A stretch of 64,000 bases of DNA from Varibaculum prostatecancerukia (lineage in GTDB: Bacteria; Actinomycetota; Actinomycetes; Actinomycetales; Actinomycetaceae), in NCBI RefSeq assembly GCF_943169825.2, contig NZ_OW968402.1, positions 310,001-374,000 on the forward strand. Reading direction: 5' to 3'. A program made the position numbers and the translations under genes. Below, piece by piece: positions 40,581 to 49,530 of this stretch. The notes under the pieces are model-generated. The model searched no databases. It was not told the origin of the DNA and saw only the letters and a program-made list of their open reading frames with translations. Within the stretch, counting starts at the first letter, position 1. Each line of letters opens with the position of its first letter.

Positions 40581-41568
40581 TGCGAAAGTGCGGCATCTTC
40601 CGCGCGGGCTGTGGATCGTACTTGCCGCTTTAGCGGTCATCGCTCTGTTTGTGGTTGACCTTTGTGTTGGCCCTGCGAAGATCACACTCTCGAATCTGGC
40701 CGTGGTGTTTGACCCTAATACAGTCGAGCATATTGCATTCTTCCGAATACGCATGCCCGCAGCTCTCATGGCAGTCGGGGTGGGCTTAAGTCTTGGGTTG
40801 GCCGGCGCGGTAATGCAAACAATATTGAACAACCCGCTGGCCTCTCCATTTACTCTCGGTGTTTCTTCCGCAGCGAGTTTGGGGGCGGCAATTGTATTTG
40901 TGATGGCAGTGCCGATGGTGTTCGTCACCGGTGGCGCGCTACTTGTGGCGCTCCTTTCGGTGTTCGTGATCTTCGCGGTGGGAAAGTACATTGCGATGAG
41001 CAACTCTTCGCTGGTACTCGCTGGTATTGCGCTGAATTTTCTATTCGACGCATTTTTGTCGTTGATTCAATACCGTGCCTCAGAAGAAAGCCTTTCGTAT
41101 ATTGTCTTCTGGACCATGGGTGGCCTCACTCGCGGCTCGTATACTCAAGGCTGGATAATGCTTTCAGTGTTCGTCATAGTATTTGCCGTGCTCTTGCGCA
41201 ATGCATGGAATCTCACAGCGTTGAAGTTCGGTGAAGCACGTGCGGATGCGCTTGGGGTGCCAGTCCAACGAGTAAAAATTGTGTCGCTGATATCGGCATC
41301 AGTGCTCACAGCACTGGCGGTGAGTTTTTGCGGGAAAATTGGTTTTATCGGGCTGGCGGCGCCGCACTTGGCACGAAGGCTCGTGTCTGAGGATCAGCGA
41401 TTCTATTTGACCGGTTCTGCGATTCTTGGCGCAATGATTCTGCTTTTCTCTTCGATTGTTTCCAAGCTGATTGTTCCCGGTGTGGTTGTGCCAATCGGCA
41501 TCATCAGTTCCATTATCGGCATCCCATTCTTGGTGTATGCCCTAGTTAGCCAGCGGCGTCAACGATAG
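40573..41568 (+). CDS. FecCD-family iron ABC transporter permease
   Basis: A 331-residue permease with about nine membrane segments and FecCD signatures: RIRMPAALMAVGVGLSLGLAGAVMQTILNNPLASPFTLGVSSAASLGAA, AGIALNFLFDAFLSLIQ, the ALGVPVQRVK loop, FIGLAAPHLARRLVSEDQRF and GIISSIIGIPFLVYAL. It forms the channel of the iron uptake system. The gene overlaps the binding-protein stop by 8 nt. Confidence 0.93.
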   Translation: MSSAKVRHLPRGLWIVLAALAVIALFVVDLCVGPAKITLSNLAVVFDPNTVEHIAFFRIRMPAALMAVGVGLSLGLAGAVMQTILNNPLASPFTLGVSSAASLGAAIVFVMAVPMVFVTGGALLVALLSVFVIFAVGKYIAMSNSSLVLAGIALNFLFDAFLSLIQYRASEESLSYIVFWTMGGLTRGSYTQGWIMLSVFVIVFAVLLRNAWNLTALKFGEARADALGVPVQRVKIVSLISASVLTALAVSFCGKIGFIGLAAPHLARRLVSEDQRFYLTGSAILGAMILLFSSIVSKLIVPGVVVPIGIISSIIGIPFLVYALVSQRRQR

Positions 41569-41577
41569 GTGTAGAAC

Positions 41578-42330
41578 GTGATTAATGTCAGTGATTTCTC
41601 GTTTAACTATGGCAGTCGCCGAATCATCGATGGTATTAGTTTCCAGGCGAAACCTGGTCAGGTCACCGTATTTATGGGCCGCAATGGCGCTGGGAAAACC
41701 ACGCTGATGAAGGCGATTGTGCATTCGAGCAGGGAGAAGCCGCGCCCGGGCACGGCAAAGTCGATTGAGGCCGTCGGTACGATGTCATATCTCAACCAGC
41801 ATACCGAGGCCGATTTGCCGTTTTCGGTGTTCGAGACCGTGTTGATAGGAAAGGTAGCGAAACTCGGGTTGCGGACTGCGCAACAGGATGTTGACGATGT
41901 TAACGAGATCTTAGACATGCTTGAACTGCAGCCCCTCAAAAACGTTGCCATCAGAAACCTGTCCGGCGGTCAACGTCAAAAGGTATTCATAGGCCAGGCA
42001 ATGGTGAAAAACCCTGATGTCCTTCTTCTTGACGAACCTACGTCAGCACTCGATCTAGAAAATCAGTACCGTATTCTGCAGCAGATAAAATCACTAACCG
42101 TGGCTCGGCACATCACAACTGTGGTTACCCTGCACCAGATCGACCTCATTGAGCGTTTTGCGGATCACATTGTCGTCCTCCACGAAGGCAAGATTTATGC
42201 GGAGGGCGCGCCCAACAAGGTTTTTACGAAGCAACTCTTCAGGGAAGTTTATACGGTGGACGCAATATTGGAGTCAGTTAAAGACCGGATTCTTTTCGGG
42301 TTCGACCTCTTGGACGACCCGCATAAGTAG
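41578..42330 (+). CDS. iron-siderophore ABC transporter ATP-binding protein
   Basis: A 250-residue FepC-type ATPase: Walker A GRNGAGKTT, Q-loop YLNQH, signature LSGGQRQKVFIGQAM, Walker B VLLLDEPTSALD, and a His-switch TTVVTLHQID. It starts at GTG 41578, 9 nt after the permease stop. About 230 bp without a gene follow before the convergent YeiH gene. Confidence 0.94.
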   Translation: MINVSDFSFNYGSRRIIDGISFQAKPGQVTVFMGRNGAGKTTLMKAIVHSSREKPRPGTAKSIEAVGTMSYLNQHTEADLPFSVFETVLIGKVAKLGLRTAQQDVDDVNEILDMLELQPLKNVAIRNLSGGQRQKVFIGQAMVKNPDVLLLDEPTSALDLENQYRILQQIKSLTVARHITTVVTLHQIDLIERFADHIVVLHEGKIYAEGAPNKVFTKQLFREVYTVDAILESVKDRILFGFDLLDDPHK

Positions 42331-42562
42331 GCCACTCAGCAGCACACCTCCAAGTGTTGCCAGAATTAGCGTTAACTGAGCAAGTTACATGGCCAACCCT
42401 GGCCAAAAATCATCACCTCGCCAAGTGTGTAACTTCTTCTTCTGGATAATCTGGCGCTCAACAAGGAAGTGCTCACTAGCTAGTTTTCAACATGTTTGCC
42501 TGCCCGAAACGATGGTGATCCGTTCCGTATCGCTTTGGAACCAATGCACCACCAGGTGTTTC

Positions 42563-43624
42563 CTACTCGACGAATACAAGTACCGTCCCTAGCGAGACTG
42601 CGGCGATTAGGACACTCAGGATTATTCCGAGGATGAGGGCGCGCCCTCCGGATTTTATAACGTTGCGTAAGTTTACCCCCGCCCCCATTGCGCCCATCGC
42701 TACGGTGAGCAACAAAGTAGCTACTGTGCCCCCTAGGATACTGAAAACGTTATTGACAGTGGAAATACCGGCAAACACTGAGGCCAGCGCGACTGCGACC
42801 AGAAACCCCACAACAAATCCGGGAATCAGCGGCGGGCGCTTGCCAGAGCTAGCTTTTTGTGCCTGTTCATGGCGTACTTGCACCACGCGCCGCTCGATAA
42901 TCCCCACAATCGCCACTACGACCGCCAGGCAGGCCACGCGCCCAAGCTTGGTGGCCGTGGCCAAATCAGAGATCGCCGGGTCGTAAATATTTGCTGCCGC
43001 CACTACCTGGCCGACCTCATGAATGGAAGCACCCAGCCAGACGGCAGCTTGGGTGGGGGACAGGTGCAGTGCGTGGGCGGCAGCCGGCAAAGCAACGAGG
43101 GAAATCGTCCCAAATAGGGTAACGCAAGCGATAGCGGTGGCGACCGCGTCATCGGCGTCCTCGCGACTGCGGGCAGACACCACTGGGGAGATACCGGCAA
43201 CGGCAGACGCTCCACAAATAGCCGTACCCGAGGTAGTGAGAATCCCAGTGGCGTGACTGACCCGCATAAAGTAAGTCAGCAAGTAACCCGCCACCATAGT
43301 TACCGCAACCGCGCAGATGATAGTCACAATCGCGCCAGTACCTAGCGCGGCAATAGCCGGTAGCGATAGTCGAAAACCAAGCAGCACCACCCCGGCGCGC
43401 AGAATAGTCTTCGCGGAAAAAGCGATTCCGGGTTCGCAGACAGCCGGAATTAGCTTAGTGTTACGGACTGCTACCCCCAGCAGGATCGCCACCAGCATCG
43501 ATGACAGCAGGGGGATAAACAGGTTAATCAGCCAGGCGATACCGGCGACTACGCACGCGTAGGCTACTCCCGGCAACAAGCGTTTAAAGTTATTCCAAAA
43601 GTCCACTTGCCAGGTATACCACAT
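42563..43624 (-). CDS. YeiH/UPF0324 family membrane protein
   Basis: A 353-residue integral protein with about ten membrane segments and conserved UPF0324 blocks: SSMLVAILLGVAVRN, AKTILRAGVVLLGFRLSLPAI, LTTSGTAICGASAVAGISPVV, VWLGASIHEVGQVVAAA and MGAMGAGVNLRNVIKSGGRAL. Members are predicted sulfate or thiosulfate exporters, so the substrate here is open. It faces the iron operon tail to tail. Confidence 0.93.
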   Translation of the reverse strand: MWYTWQVDFWNNFKRLLPGVAYACVVAGIAWLINLFIPLLSSMLVAILLGVAVRNTKLIPAVCEPGIAFSAKTILRAGVVLLGFRLSLPAIAALGTGAIVTIICAVAVTMVAGYLLTYFMRVSHATGILTTSGTAICGASAVAGISPVVSARSREDADDAVATAIACVTLFGTISLVALPAAAHALHLSPTQAAVWLGASIHEVGQVVAAANIYDPAISDLATATKLGRVACLAVVVAIVGIIERRVVQVRHEQAQKASSGKRPPLIPGFVVGFLVAVALASVFAGISTVNNVFSILGGTVATLLLTVAMGAMGAGVNLRNVIKSGGRALILGIILSVLIAAVSLGTVLVFVE

Positions 43625-44030
43625 GTTTTAGGCGATGGAGCTTAGTGAACCGGCAGAGAAAACCTCGATAGAGGCAGATAGTTGATAACCGGCAGTGAAC
43701 AATTCGAAGAAAATAACTTTCAACTCGTCTGTCAGATATTTGGTGGCTATCACTAGAACTATGGAACCAGCTACCTGCTCCCTTGCTGTTTGTAGTACCC
43801 GCGCGAAAGTCCTTCAATAATCTGCTAATAAATCAAGGTGAATTCCTCGTTTGCCAAAGCTAAGTACGACCTTCTCGACGCGCTCAAAATAAGTGAGGCA
43901 CCAGTCCCAGCATGCGTTCAATATACGTAGGGTACGTCGTTTATGGCTGTAGCTCTGAGAGAGCCGGGAACGATTGCTAATTCAAGGTAAGGTGACTGAT
44001 AAGTAACAATTTCACCAAGAAGGGTATGCG
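43625..44030. other. 406 bp gene-free region between YeiH and the MmeI-like enzyme
   Basis: Divergent promoters for the minus-strand YeiH gene and the plus-strand restriction gene should lie here. Short frames exist on the minus strand, but none has a ribosome site and recognisable sequence. I saw no repeats or hairpins of note. Confidence 0.55.
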
Positions 44031-46925
44031 GTGAGTGAAGTAGGCAGCCGGCGGCGGGCAGCGGAGCATTTCGTGCAACAGTGGACAGGTCGCGGCTACG
44101 AAAAGGGCGAAACCCACAGCTTTTGGCTCTCCCTGCTGCAAGACGTGCTGGGGATGCGCGAAGTTTCCACTAAGTGCCGTTTTGAGCAGCGCACCCGGAC
44201 TCGCGGATTTATTGACGTGGTGATTCCATCAGCGCGCACCATCGTGGAACAAAAATCTTCTGGCGTAAACCTAGATGGGGGTGAGCTGCGTCAGGGGCAG
44301 ATAGTTACCCCGTTTGAACAGGCTAAACGTTATGCCGATGCGCTGCCGAATCGGCAACGCCCAGACTTTATTATTGTTTGTAACTTCGAGCATTTCCGGA
44401 TTCATGACCTCAATAAAGATGATCCGGCCGGCGATTTTATTGAATTTTCCTTAACGGAACTGCCTGAACAGTCCTATCTGCTGGATTTTTTGATTGACCC
44501 GGCATATTCTCGCACGGAGAAGGAACGCCAAGTTTCTATCCGTGCCGGGGAACTGATAGGAAAGCTGCATCGCGGGTTGCTGGTGCAATACCAAGACCCC
44601 GATTCTCCCTGGTCGCAGCACTGTCTGAATGTGCTGTGTGTGCGCTTGGTGTTCTGTCTTTTTGCCGAGGACGCGGGGCTTTTTGGTAAGGACGCGTTGC
44701 TGCGTTACCTGCGAGGTTTTACCGCCTCCCAAACTCGGGTGGCGCTGCAACGCCTGTTTAAAGTGCTAGATACTCCACTTGAGCAGCGGGATCCCTATCT
44801 GGAGGAAGAACTCGCGGTTTTCCCCTATGTGAATGGGGGACTGTTTCGGGACTCCGCTGCCGGCGCTCCTCACTTAAAGGGTGCTGGGGAAAGTTCGGAT
44901 GAAGAAGGCGGGGAGAGCACATTTCCCTCTTCGTTTGCGGTTGAACCGGGACGAAGTTTAGAGATTCCGAACTTCACCGCGGAGTTACGCGACCTGCTGC
45001 TTAACGAGGTATCGCAAGGAACCGACTGGTCACAGATTTCTCCTACCGTTTTCGGGGGCGTATTTGAGTCGACTTTGAATCCGGAAACTCGCCGCAGCGG
45101 AGGGATGCACTACACCAGCCCAGAAAATATCCACCGGGTAATCGATCCGCTTTTCCTTGACGGTTTAAAGAATCAACTAGAGGGGATCCTGTCTGATCCC
45201 GGGATTTCCGATAGGTCACGGCGGGCGAAACTGCGGGCTTTCCAAAACCGTTTGGCCAGTTTGACCTGGATGGATAGCGCCTGCGGGTCCGGGAACTTCT
45301 TAACCGAAACCTATATTGAGGTGCGACGCCTGGAAAACCAGGTGATTGCGGAGCTAGAGCGGGGGCAACAGGCTTGGGAGTTCGAGCAGGAGGGCGCCAC
45401 TACCAACCAGATAAAAGTGAATCTGGGACAGTTCTACGGGATTGAGATTAATGATTTTGCGGTCGCGGTGGCGCGTACCGCGCTGTGGATTGCCGAGCTG
45501 CAGGCTAATGGGGAAACAGCCGCGATTTTGCAGCGGGAAGTAGCGGATTTACCGCTGCACGATGACTCCAATATTGTGCTGGCAAACGCGGTCCGCATGG
45601 ACTGGGAGCAGCTGCTACCTGCGGAAAAGTGTTCATATTTAATTAGTAACCCTCCCTTTATTGGCTATTCGAACCACACCGCGGAGCAAAAGCAGGATCG
45701 GGCAGACCTATTTGGTAAGCGGGGGGGGGTGCTGGACTATGTGGCCTGCTGGTACCAGAAAGCCGCCAATTATATGCAAGGCACCGAGATTCGGGCCGCC
45801 TTCGTATCTACCAACAGTATTTGCCAAGGACAGCAGGTTACCCCGCTATGGCGACCGCTATTTGAGCAAGGGATTCGCATTAACTTCGCCCATCGCAGTT
45901 TCGTCTGGGACAACGAAGCCGAGAATCAAGCCCATGTACACGTGGTGATTATCGGGTTTTCTTATCAGGATGACGAACCGAAATATCTTTTTGAGCACCC
46001 TAAAGAGGGAGAATCCCGCCGTCAGCAGGTAGGACATATTAACGGCTATCTGACAGACGCCCCGGATGTGTTTGTGGACAAACAGATGAAACCGCTTTCT
46101 GATGTGCCAGGAATGGCGCAGGGATTCAAACCTGCTGACGGCCAAAATCTATTGCTTTCTGCCCAGCAACGCGACGAGCTACTAGCTAAAGAGCCGGCAG
46201 CCGAAAAGTGGGTTCGTCCCTTTTCTATGGGAGCAGAATTTATTAAAGGCATCGACCGTTATTGCCTGTGGTTACCGCAGATTACCGGAGCGGAACTGAA
46301 AAAAGTGCCGGAAGTGCGCAAACATATTGAGGCTTGCCGCGCCTGGCGTGAACAGCAAATCCCGACGGGTGATGCCTATAAGTTGGCTGATCGTCCCCAC
46401 CTGTTGCGTCCCTGTGGAAAATTCCGAGACGGAACCTATCTCGGGTTCCCAAAGGTGTCCTCAGAGCGTAGACACTATATACCGATTGGCTTTGTGACTG
46501 ATGGGATGATTCCGGGAGACATGCTGTACTTCGTTCCCACCGCTGATATTTACCATTTCGGTATCCTCTCTTCCCAGTTCCATAACGCCTGGATGCGGGC
46601 AGTCGCAGGCCGTTTAGAGATGCGGTATCGCTATACGAATACTCTGGTTTATAACACTTTTATTTGGCCAGACCCTACGCCGCAGCAAAAACGAGCAATT
46701 GAGGAGGCCGCCGCCCTCGTCCTCGAAAAGCGGAAAGTCTATGCCCCAGCTACCTTGGCGGAGCTGTATGACCCGGACAATGATTTCCTCTATCCGGAGT
46801 TAACCCGGGCGCACGCCCAGCTAGATCGGGCAGTAGAAGCTGCCTACGGGGTGAACTTTGCCGGTGACGAAAGCAAAATCACCGCCCACCTGTTCACCCT
46901 CTACCAAGCCGCCACCACTTCCTGA
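44031..46925 (+). CDS. MmeI-like type IIL restriction-modification enzyme
   Basis: A 964-residue single-chain enzyme. The N-terminal endonuclease domain has RGFIDVVIPSARTIVEQKSS (Asp62, Glu73, Lys75: D-ExK). A helical spacer follows, then a gamma-type N6-adenine methyltransferase with motif I DSACGSGNFLTETY (about 418) and motif IV SNPPFIGY (about 540), a target-recognition region (about 650-810) and a C-terminal helical domain with LEMRYRYTNTLVYNTFIWPDP. Type IIL enzymes cut about 20 bp from a short asymmetric site and protect only one strand. All catalytic residues are present, so it appears active. Confidence 0.92.
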   Translation: MSEVGSRRRAAEHFVQQWTGRGYEKGETHSFWLSLLQDVLGMREVSTKCRFEQRTRTRGFIDVVIPSARTIVEQKSSGVNLDGGELRQGQIVTPFEQAKRYADALPNRQRPDFIIVCNFEHFRIHDLNKDDPAGDFIEFSLTELPEQSYLLDFLIDPAYSRTEKERQVSIRAGELIGKLHRGLLVQYQDPDSPWSQHCLNVLCVRLVFCLFAEDAGLFGKDALLRYLRGFTASQTRVALQRLFKVLDTPLEQRDPYLEEELAVFPYVNGGLFRDSAAGAPHLKGAGESSDEEGGESTFPSSFAVEPGRSLEIPNFTAELRDLLLNEVSQGTDWSQISPTVFGGVFESTLNPETRRSGGMHYTSPENIHRVIDPLFLDGLKNQLEGILSDPGISDRSRRAKLRAFQNRLASLTWMDSACGSGNFLTETYIEVRRLENQVIAELERGQQAWEFEQEGATTNQIKVNLGQFYGIEINDFAVAVARTALWIAELQANGETAAILQREVADLPLHDDSNIVLANAVRMDWEQLLPAEKCSYLISNPPFIGYSNHTAEQKQDRADLFGKRGGVLDYVACWYQKAANYMQGTEIRAAFVSTNSICQGQQVTPLWRPLFEQGIRINFAHRSFVWDNEAENQAHVHVVIIGFSYQDDEPKYLFEHPKEGESRRQQVGHINGYLTDAPDVFVDKQMKPLSDVPGMAQGFKPADGQNLLLSAQQRDELLAKEPAAEKWVRPFSMGAEFIKGIDRYCLWLPQITGAELKKVPEVRKHIEACRAWREQQIPTGDAYKLADRPHLLRPCGKFRDGTYLGFPKVSSERRHYIPIGFVTDGMIPGDMLYFVPTADIYHFGILSSQFHNAWMRAVAGRLEMRYRYTNTLVYNTFIWPDPTPQQKRAIEEAAALVLEKRKVYAPATLAELYDPDNDFLYPELTRAHAQLDRAVEAAYGVNFAGDESKITAHLFTLYQAATTS

Positions 46926-47011
46926 CCGCGGTAAAAACCTCAAGCCCGCAGGGGAGTCGCTAACTGCCACTAACCCTGGTACGCAGTAGAGACACCTGCC
47001 GCTCGCGACTT

Positions 47012-47034
47012 ATATGTAAAGCAGTTTTACATAT
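47012..47034. repeat. palindrome copy 1 left of the relBE pair
   Basis: Arms ATATGTAAA and TTTACATAT around GCAGT. An identical 23-bp copy is at 47892-47914, on the other side of the toxin-antitoxin genes (see that entry). Confidence 0.75.
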
Positions 47035-47205
47035 CGGGAAAACGAATAGGTTGACGTGAAGTCCCTTATAACCATAAGACATGTGTTTGGAATGGTTATT
47101 TCCACCAGTATCGCCTAGTTCTCTGGGTAGGAACTCTATTTTGCGCAAGTGTTGCGATATGCGATACATACGCAGTATATTGGTTGCGTGGGTGAAAGAA
47201 GGGGG

Positions 47206-47508
47206 ATGGTCGCTGTGAAATCCGCAAGCGTGAATGTTCGTATTCAGGAAAACGTGAAGGCTAAGGCCGAAGAAATCTTGGATACTATGGGGGTTTCTCG
47301 CGCGACCGCGATTGATATGTTTTATCGGCAAATCATCATGCACAATGGGATTCCTTTTCCCCTTACTATCCCTAGTGAGCTCCCATCTCGTGATGCTCTG
47401 GACGAGAAAAAGTTTAACGCCCTGATGAGCGCGGGGTACTCCCAAGCTCTATCAGGTGACTCCTACGGTATTGACGAAGTATTCGACGATTTGGGCAAAA
47501 ATCTGTGA
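47206..47508 (+). CDS. RelB/DinJ-type antitoxin
   Basis: A 100-residue protein with the DinJ ribbon-helix-helix pattern: SASVNVRIQENVKAKAEEILDTMGVSRATAIDMFYRQIIMHNGIPFPLTIP. The C-terminal part (DALDEKKFNALMSAGYSQALSGDSYGIDEVFDDL) is the toxin-binding segment. It binds its own promoter and masks the toxin. ATG 47206 was chosen because AAGGGGG stands just before it. The stop overlaps the toxin ATG (TGATG). Confidence 0.9.
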   Translation: MVAVKSASVNVRIQENVKAKAEEILDTMGVSRATAIDMFYRQIIMHNGIPFPLTIPSELPSRDALDEKKFNALMSAGYSQALSGDSYGIDEVFDDLGKNL

Positions 47509-47837
47509 TGGATCAGTATGCAATCCGCTTTACCGCACAGGCGCGACAACACCTGAGGCTCATTAGGGACTATATTGCTGTAGACCTGCGAGAGCCTGAA
47601 ATCGCGAAAAAACTATTGGAACTGTTGCAAAAAGAAATATCCACGCTGTCATTTATGCCCTATCGGGTGAAACTAATCGAAGAGAAGCCTTGGCGTGATA
47701 TGGGTTTCCGCAAAATTCGGGTGAAAAATTATTACATTTACTTTTGGGTCAATGATGATACTAAGGAAGTCAATATCATTGCCGTAATTTATGTCAGACG
47801 CGACCAAGCCCAGCAATTGGAATCGCATATTTGGTGA
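47508..47837 (+). CDS. RelE/ParE-type toxin
   Basis: A 109-residue toxin: FTAQARQHLRLIRDYIAVDLREPEIAKKLLELLQKEISTLSFMP, then KPWRDMGFRKIRVKNYYIYFWVNDDTKEVNIIAVIYVRRD, the RelE/ParE barrel pattern with the basic/aromatic end (FRKIRVKNYYIYFWV). Whether it cuts mRNA (RelE) or acts on gyrase (ParE) cannot be told. It is translated from a TGATG junction with the antitoxin. Confidence 0.9.
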   Translation: MDQYAIRFTAQARQHLRLIRDYIAVDLREPEIAKKLLELLQKEISTLSFMPYRVKLIEEKPWRDMGFRKIRVKNYYIYFWVNDDTKEVNIIAVIYVRRDQAQQLESHIW

Positions 47838-47891
47838 AGCTCGTGAGCTTGTCTATCTGCGCCAACTCTAACAAGACGCTAGTTCGCTCAA

Positions 47892-47914
47892 ATATGTAAA
47901 GCAGTTTTACATAT
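47892..47914. repeat. palindrome copy 2 right of the relBE pair
   Basis: The same 23-bp palindrome as at 47012-47034, in the same orientation, 880 bp away. It sits 55 bp after the toxin stop and just before the terminator. The pair brackets the toxin-antitoxin operon exactly, which could mean a mobile cassette or two operator sites. Confidence 0.75.
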
Positions 47915-47917
47915 CAA

Positions 47918-47958
47918 GGGAACGTGTAAAAAAATCGGCGAATTTTTTACACGTTCCC
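47918..47958. terminator. terminator after relBE
   Basis: A perfect 16-bp stem GGGAACGTGTAAAAAA/TTTTTTACACGTTCCC around a short ATCGGCGAA-type loop, followed by a T-rich GATTTT stretch. It ends the toxin-antitoxin transcript before lysA. Confidence 0.8.
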
Positions 47959-48032
47959 GATTTTACCCAGCCTGCGGGCAAGGTTTTGCAAGCTTTTATC
48001 GGCTTGGCGATACTTTAAGGGAAGATACCTAG

Positions 48033-49436
48033 ATGCTTGAGAGGTTACCGATGCTCACTTGTCCCGAACCTGCGGAAAATCCCGTGCTTTGGCCTTGGGG
48101 AGCCAAGCGGGAGGATGATGGACAGCTATCTTTTGCCGGACAAAAAGTAACTGAGCTGGCTCAGGGTTTCGGCACCCCCTCCTACCTGTTTGACTTGGAT
48201 GATTTTGCTGCCCGCGCCCAAACTATTGCCTCGGCGATGGCCGAAGAGTTTTGGGAAGGTTACGGATTTTCCGGTGCCAGCGTCTACTACGCGGGGAAGG
48301 CTTTCCTGTGCACCGCTTTAGGTGATGCCATCACCAGGGCGGGGATGGGAATCGACACCGCCAGCCTGGGAGAACTTACGGTGGCGCTTGATCCGGCGAT
48401 GGGGGCTGAACCTAAGAAAATCGGGCTGCACGGGAACAATAAATCCCTTGAATGCTTGCGGCTGGCACTACGAAGCGGCATCGGACGGATCATCGTAGAT
48501 TCCCTACCTGAAATCGACCTTTTGCAGTCTCTGAGCGAGAGCGAAAACATGACTGCTCCGGTGATGGTGCGGGTGACCACCGGTGTCCACGCTGGGGGGC
48601 ACAGTTTTATCGCCACCGCCCACGAAGACCAAAAATTTGGCCTCTCCCTGGCATCTGGAGCTGCCCTCCAGGCGGTAAAGAAAATTATTGCCGCCCCAAA
48701 TCTGCGCCTGGTGGGGCTGCATTCCCATATCGGCTCCCAAATCAAAGATTTAGAATCCTTCCAGGTGGCAGCGGAAAGACTGCTGGCATTCCGCGCCCAG
48801 GTGCAAAAACTAGGTGAGGCCGTCCCCGAAGTTGACCTGGGTGGGGGCTTAGCTATCTCCTATCAGGGGGAGGAAGTGCCTACCGCCAGTGAATATGCGC
48901 GCTCTCTGGCGGCCTCGGTAAAGAGAGCCTGCCAGCAGGCGGGCACCGATATTCCTCATATTTCGATTGAACCCGGACGTTGGTTGGCCGGTCCGGTATG
49001 CGTCAGTCTGTACCAGGTGGGGACGGTTAAAGACGTGCAGCTAGAGGACGGCAGCATCCGCAAATACGTGAGCGTAGATGGCGGCATGAGCGACAATATT
49101 CGCCCCGCCCTCTATGACGCCGGATATGTGGCCACTTTGGCCTCACGGGTGTCGGATGCGCCTGCGGTCAGCTGCCGGGTAGTGGGAATGCATTGCGAAT
49201 CCGGGGATATTTTAGTGCCTGAGATTGCCCTGCCTGCTGATATTTGTGCTGGTGATTTACTGGTGATTCCGGCTACTGGAGCCTACGGGAGGGCGATGGC
49301 CTCGAACTACAATCTGGTGCCTCGCCCCGGGGTGGTGGGGCTTAGCTGTAAAACACCCCCGCGCTACATCATTGCGCGAGAAACCGTTGCTGACCTGCTG
49401 CGACTTGATACTGGAGCGCGCGGTCTATCTCAGTGA
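48033..49436 (+). CDS. lysA: diaminopimelate decarboxylase
   Basis: A 467-residue PLP enzyme of the alanine-racemase fold: GTPSYLFDLDDFAARA, the lysine site SVYYAGKAFLC, GLHGNNKSLECL, GLHSHIGSQIKDLESF, EVDLGGGLAISY, SIEPGRWLAGP and the late HCESGDILVPE ... GAYGRAMASNYN. It converts meso-diaminopimelate to lysine, the last step of lysine synthesis. Two starts (48033 and 48051) both have possible ribosome sites. The longer was kept. It lies upstream of hom-thrC-thrB, the usual actinobacterial order. Confidence 0.96.
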   Translation: MLERLPMLTCPEPAENPVLWPWGAKREDDGQLSFAGQKVTELAQGFGTPSYLFDLDDFAARAQTIASAMAEEFWEGYGFSGASVYYAGKAFLCTALGDAITRAGMGIDTASLGELTVALDPAMGAEPKKIGLHGNNKSLECLRLALRSGIGRIIVDSLPEIDLLQSLSESENMTAPVMVRVTTGVHAGGHSFIATAHEDQKFGLSLASGAALQAVKKIIAAPNLRLVGLHSHIGSQIKDLESFQVAAERLLAFRAQVQKLGEAVPEVDLGGGLAISYQGEEVPTASEYARSLAASVKRACQQAGTDIPHISIEPGRWLAGPVCVSLYQVGTVKDVQLEDGSIRKYVSVDGGMSDNIRPALYDAGYVATLASRVSDAPAVSCRVVGMHCESGDILVPEIALPADICAGDLLVIPATGAYGRAMASNYNLVPRPGVVGLSCKTPPRYIIARETVADLLRLDTGARGLSQ

Positions 49437-49530
49437 AAAATCTCGAACGCGCCCAGCCACAAATAACCGCTAGAGTAGAAAGCCCCGGCAGGAAAATACG
49501 CCCTGCTGGATGCGACGAAAAGGGTGAGAA

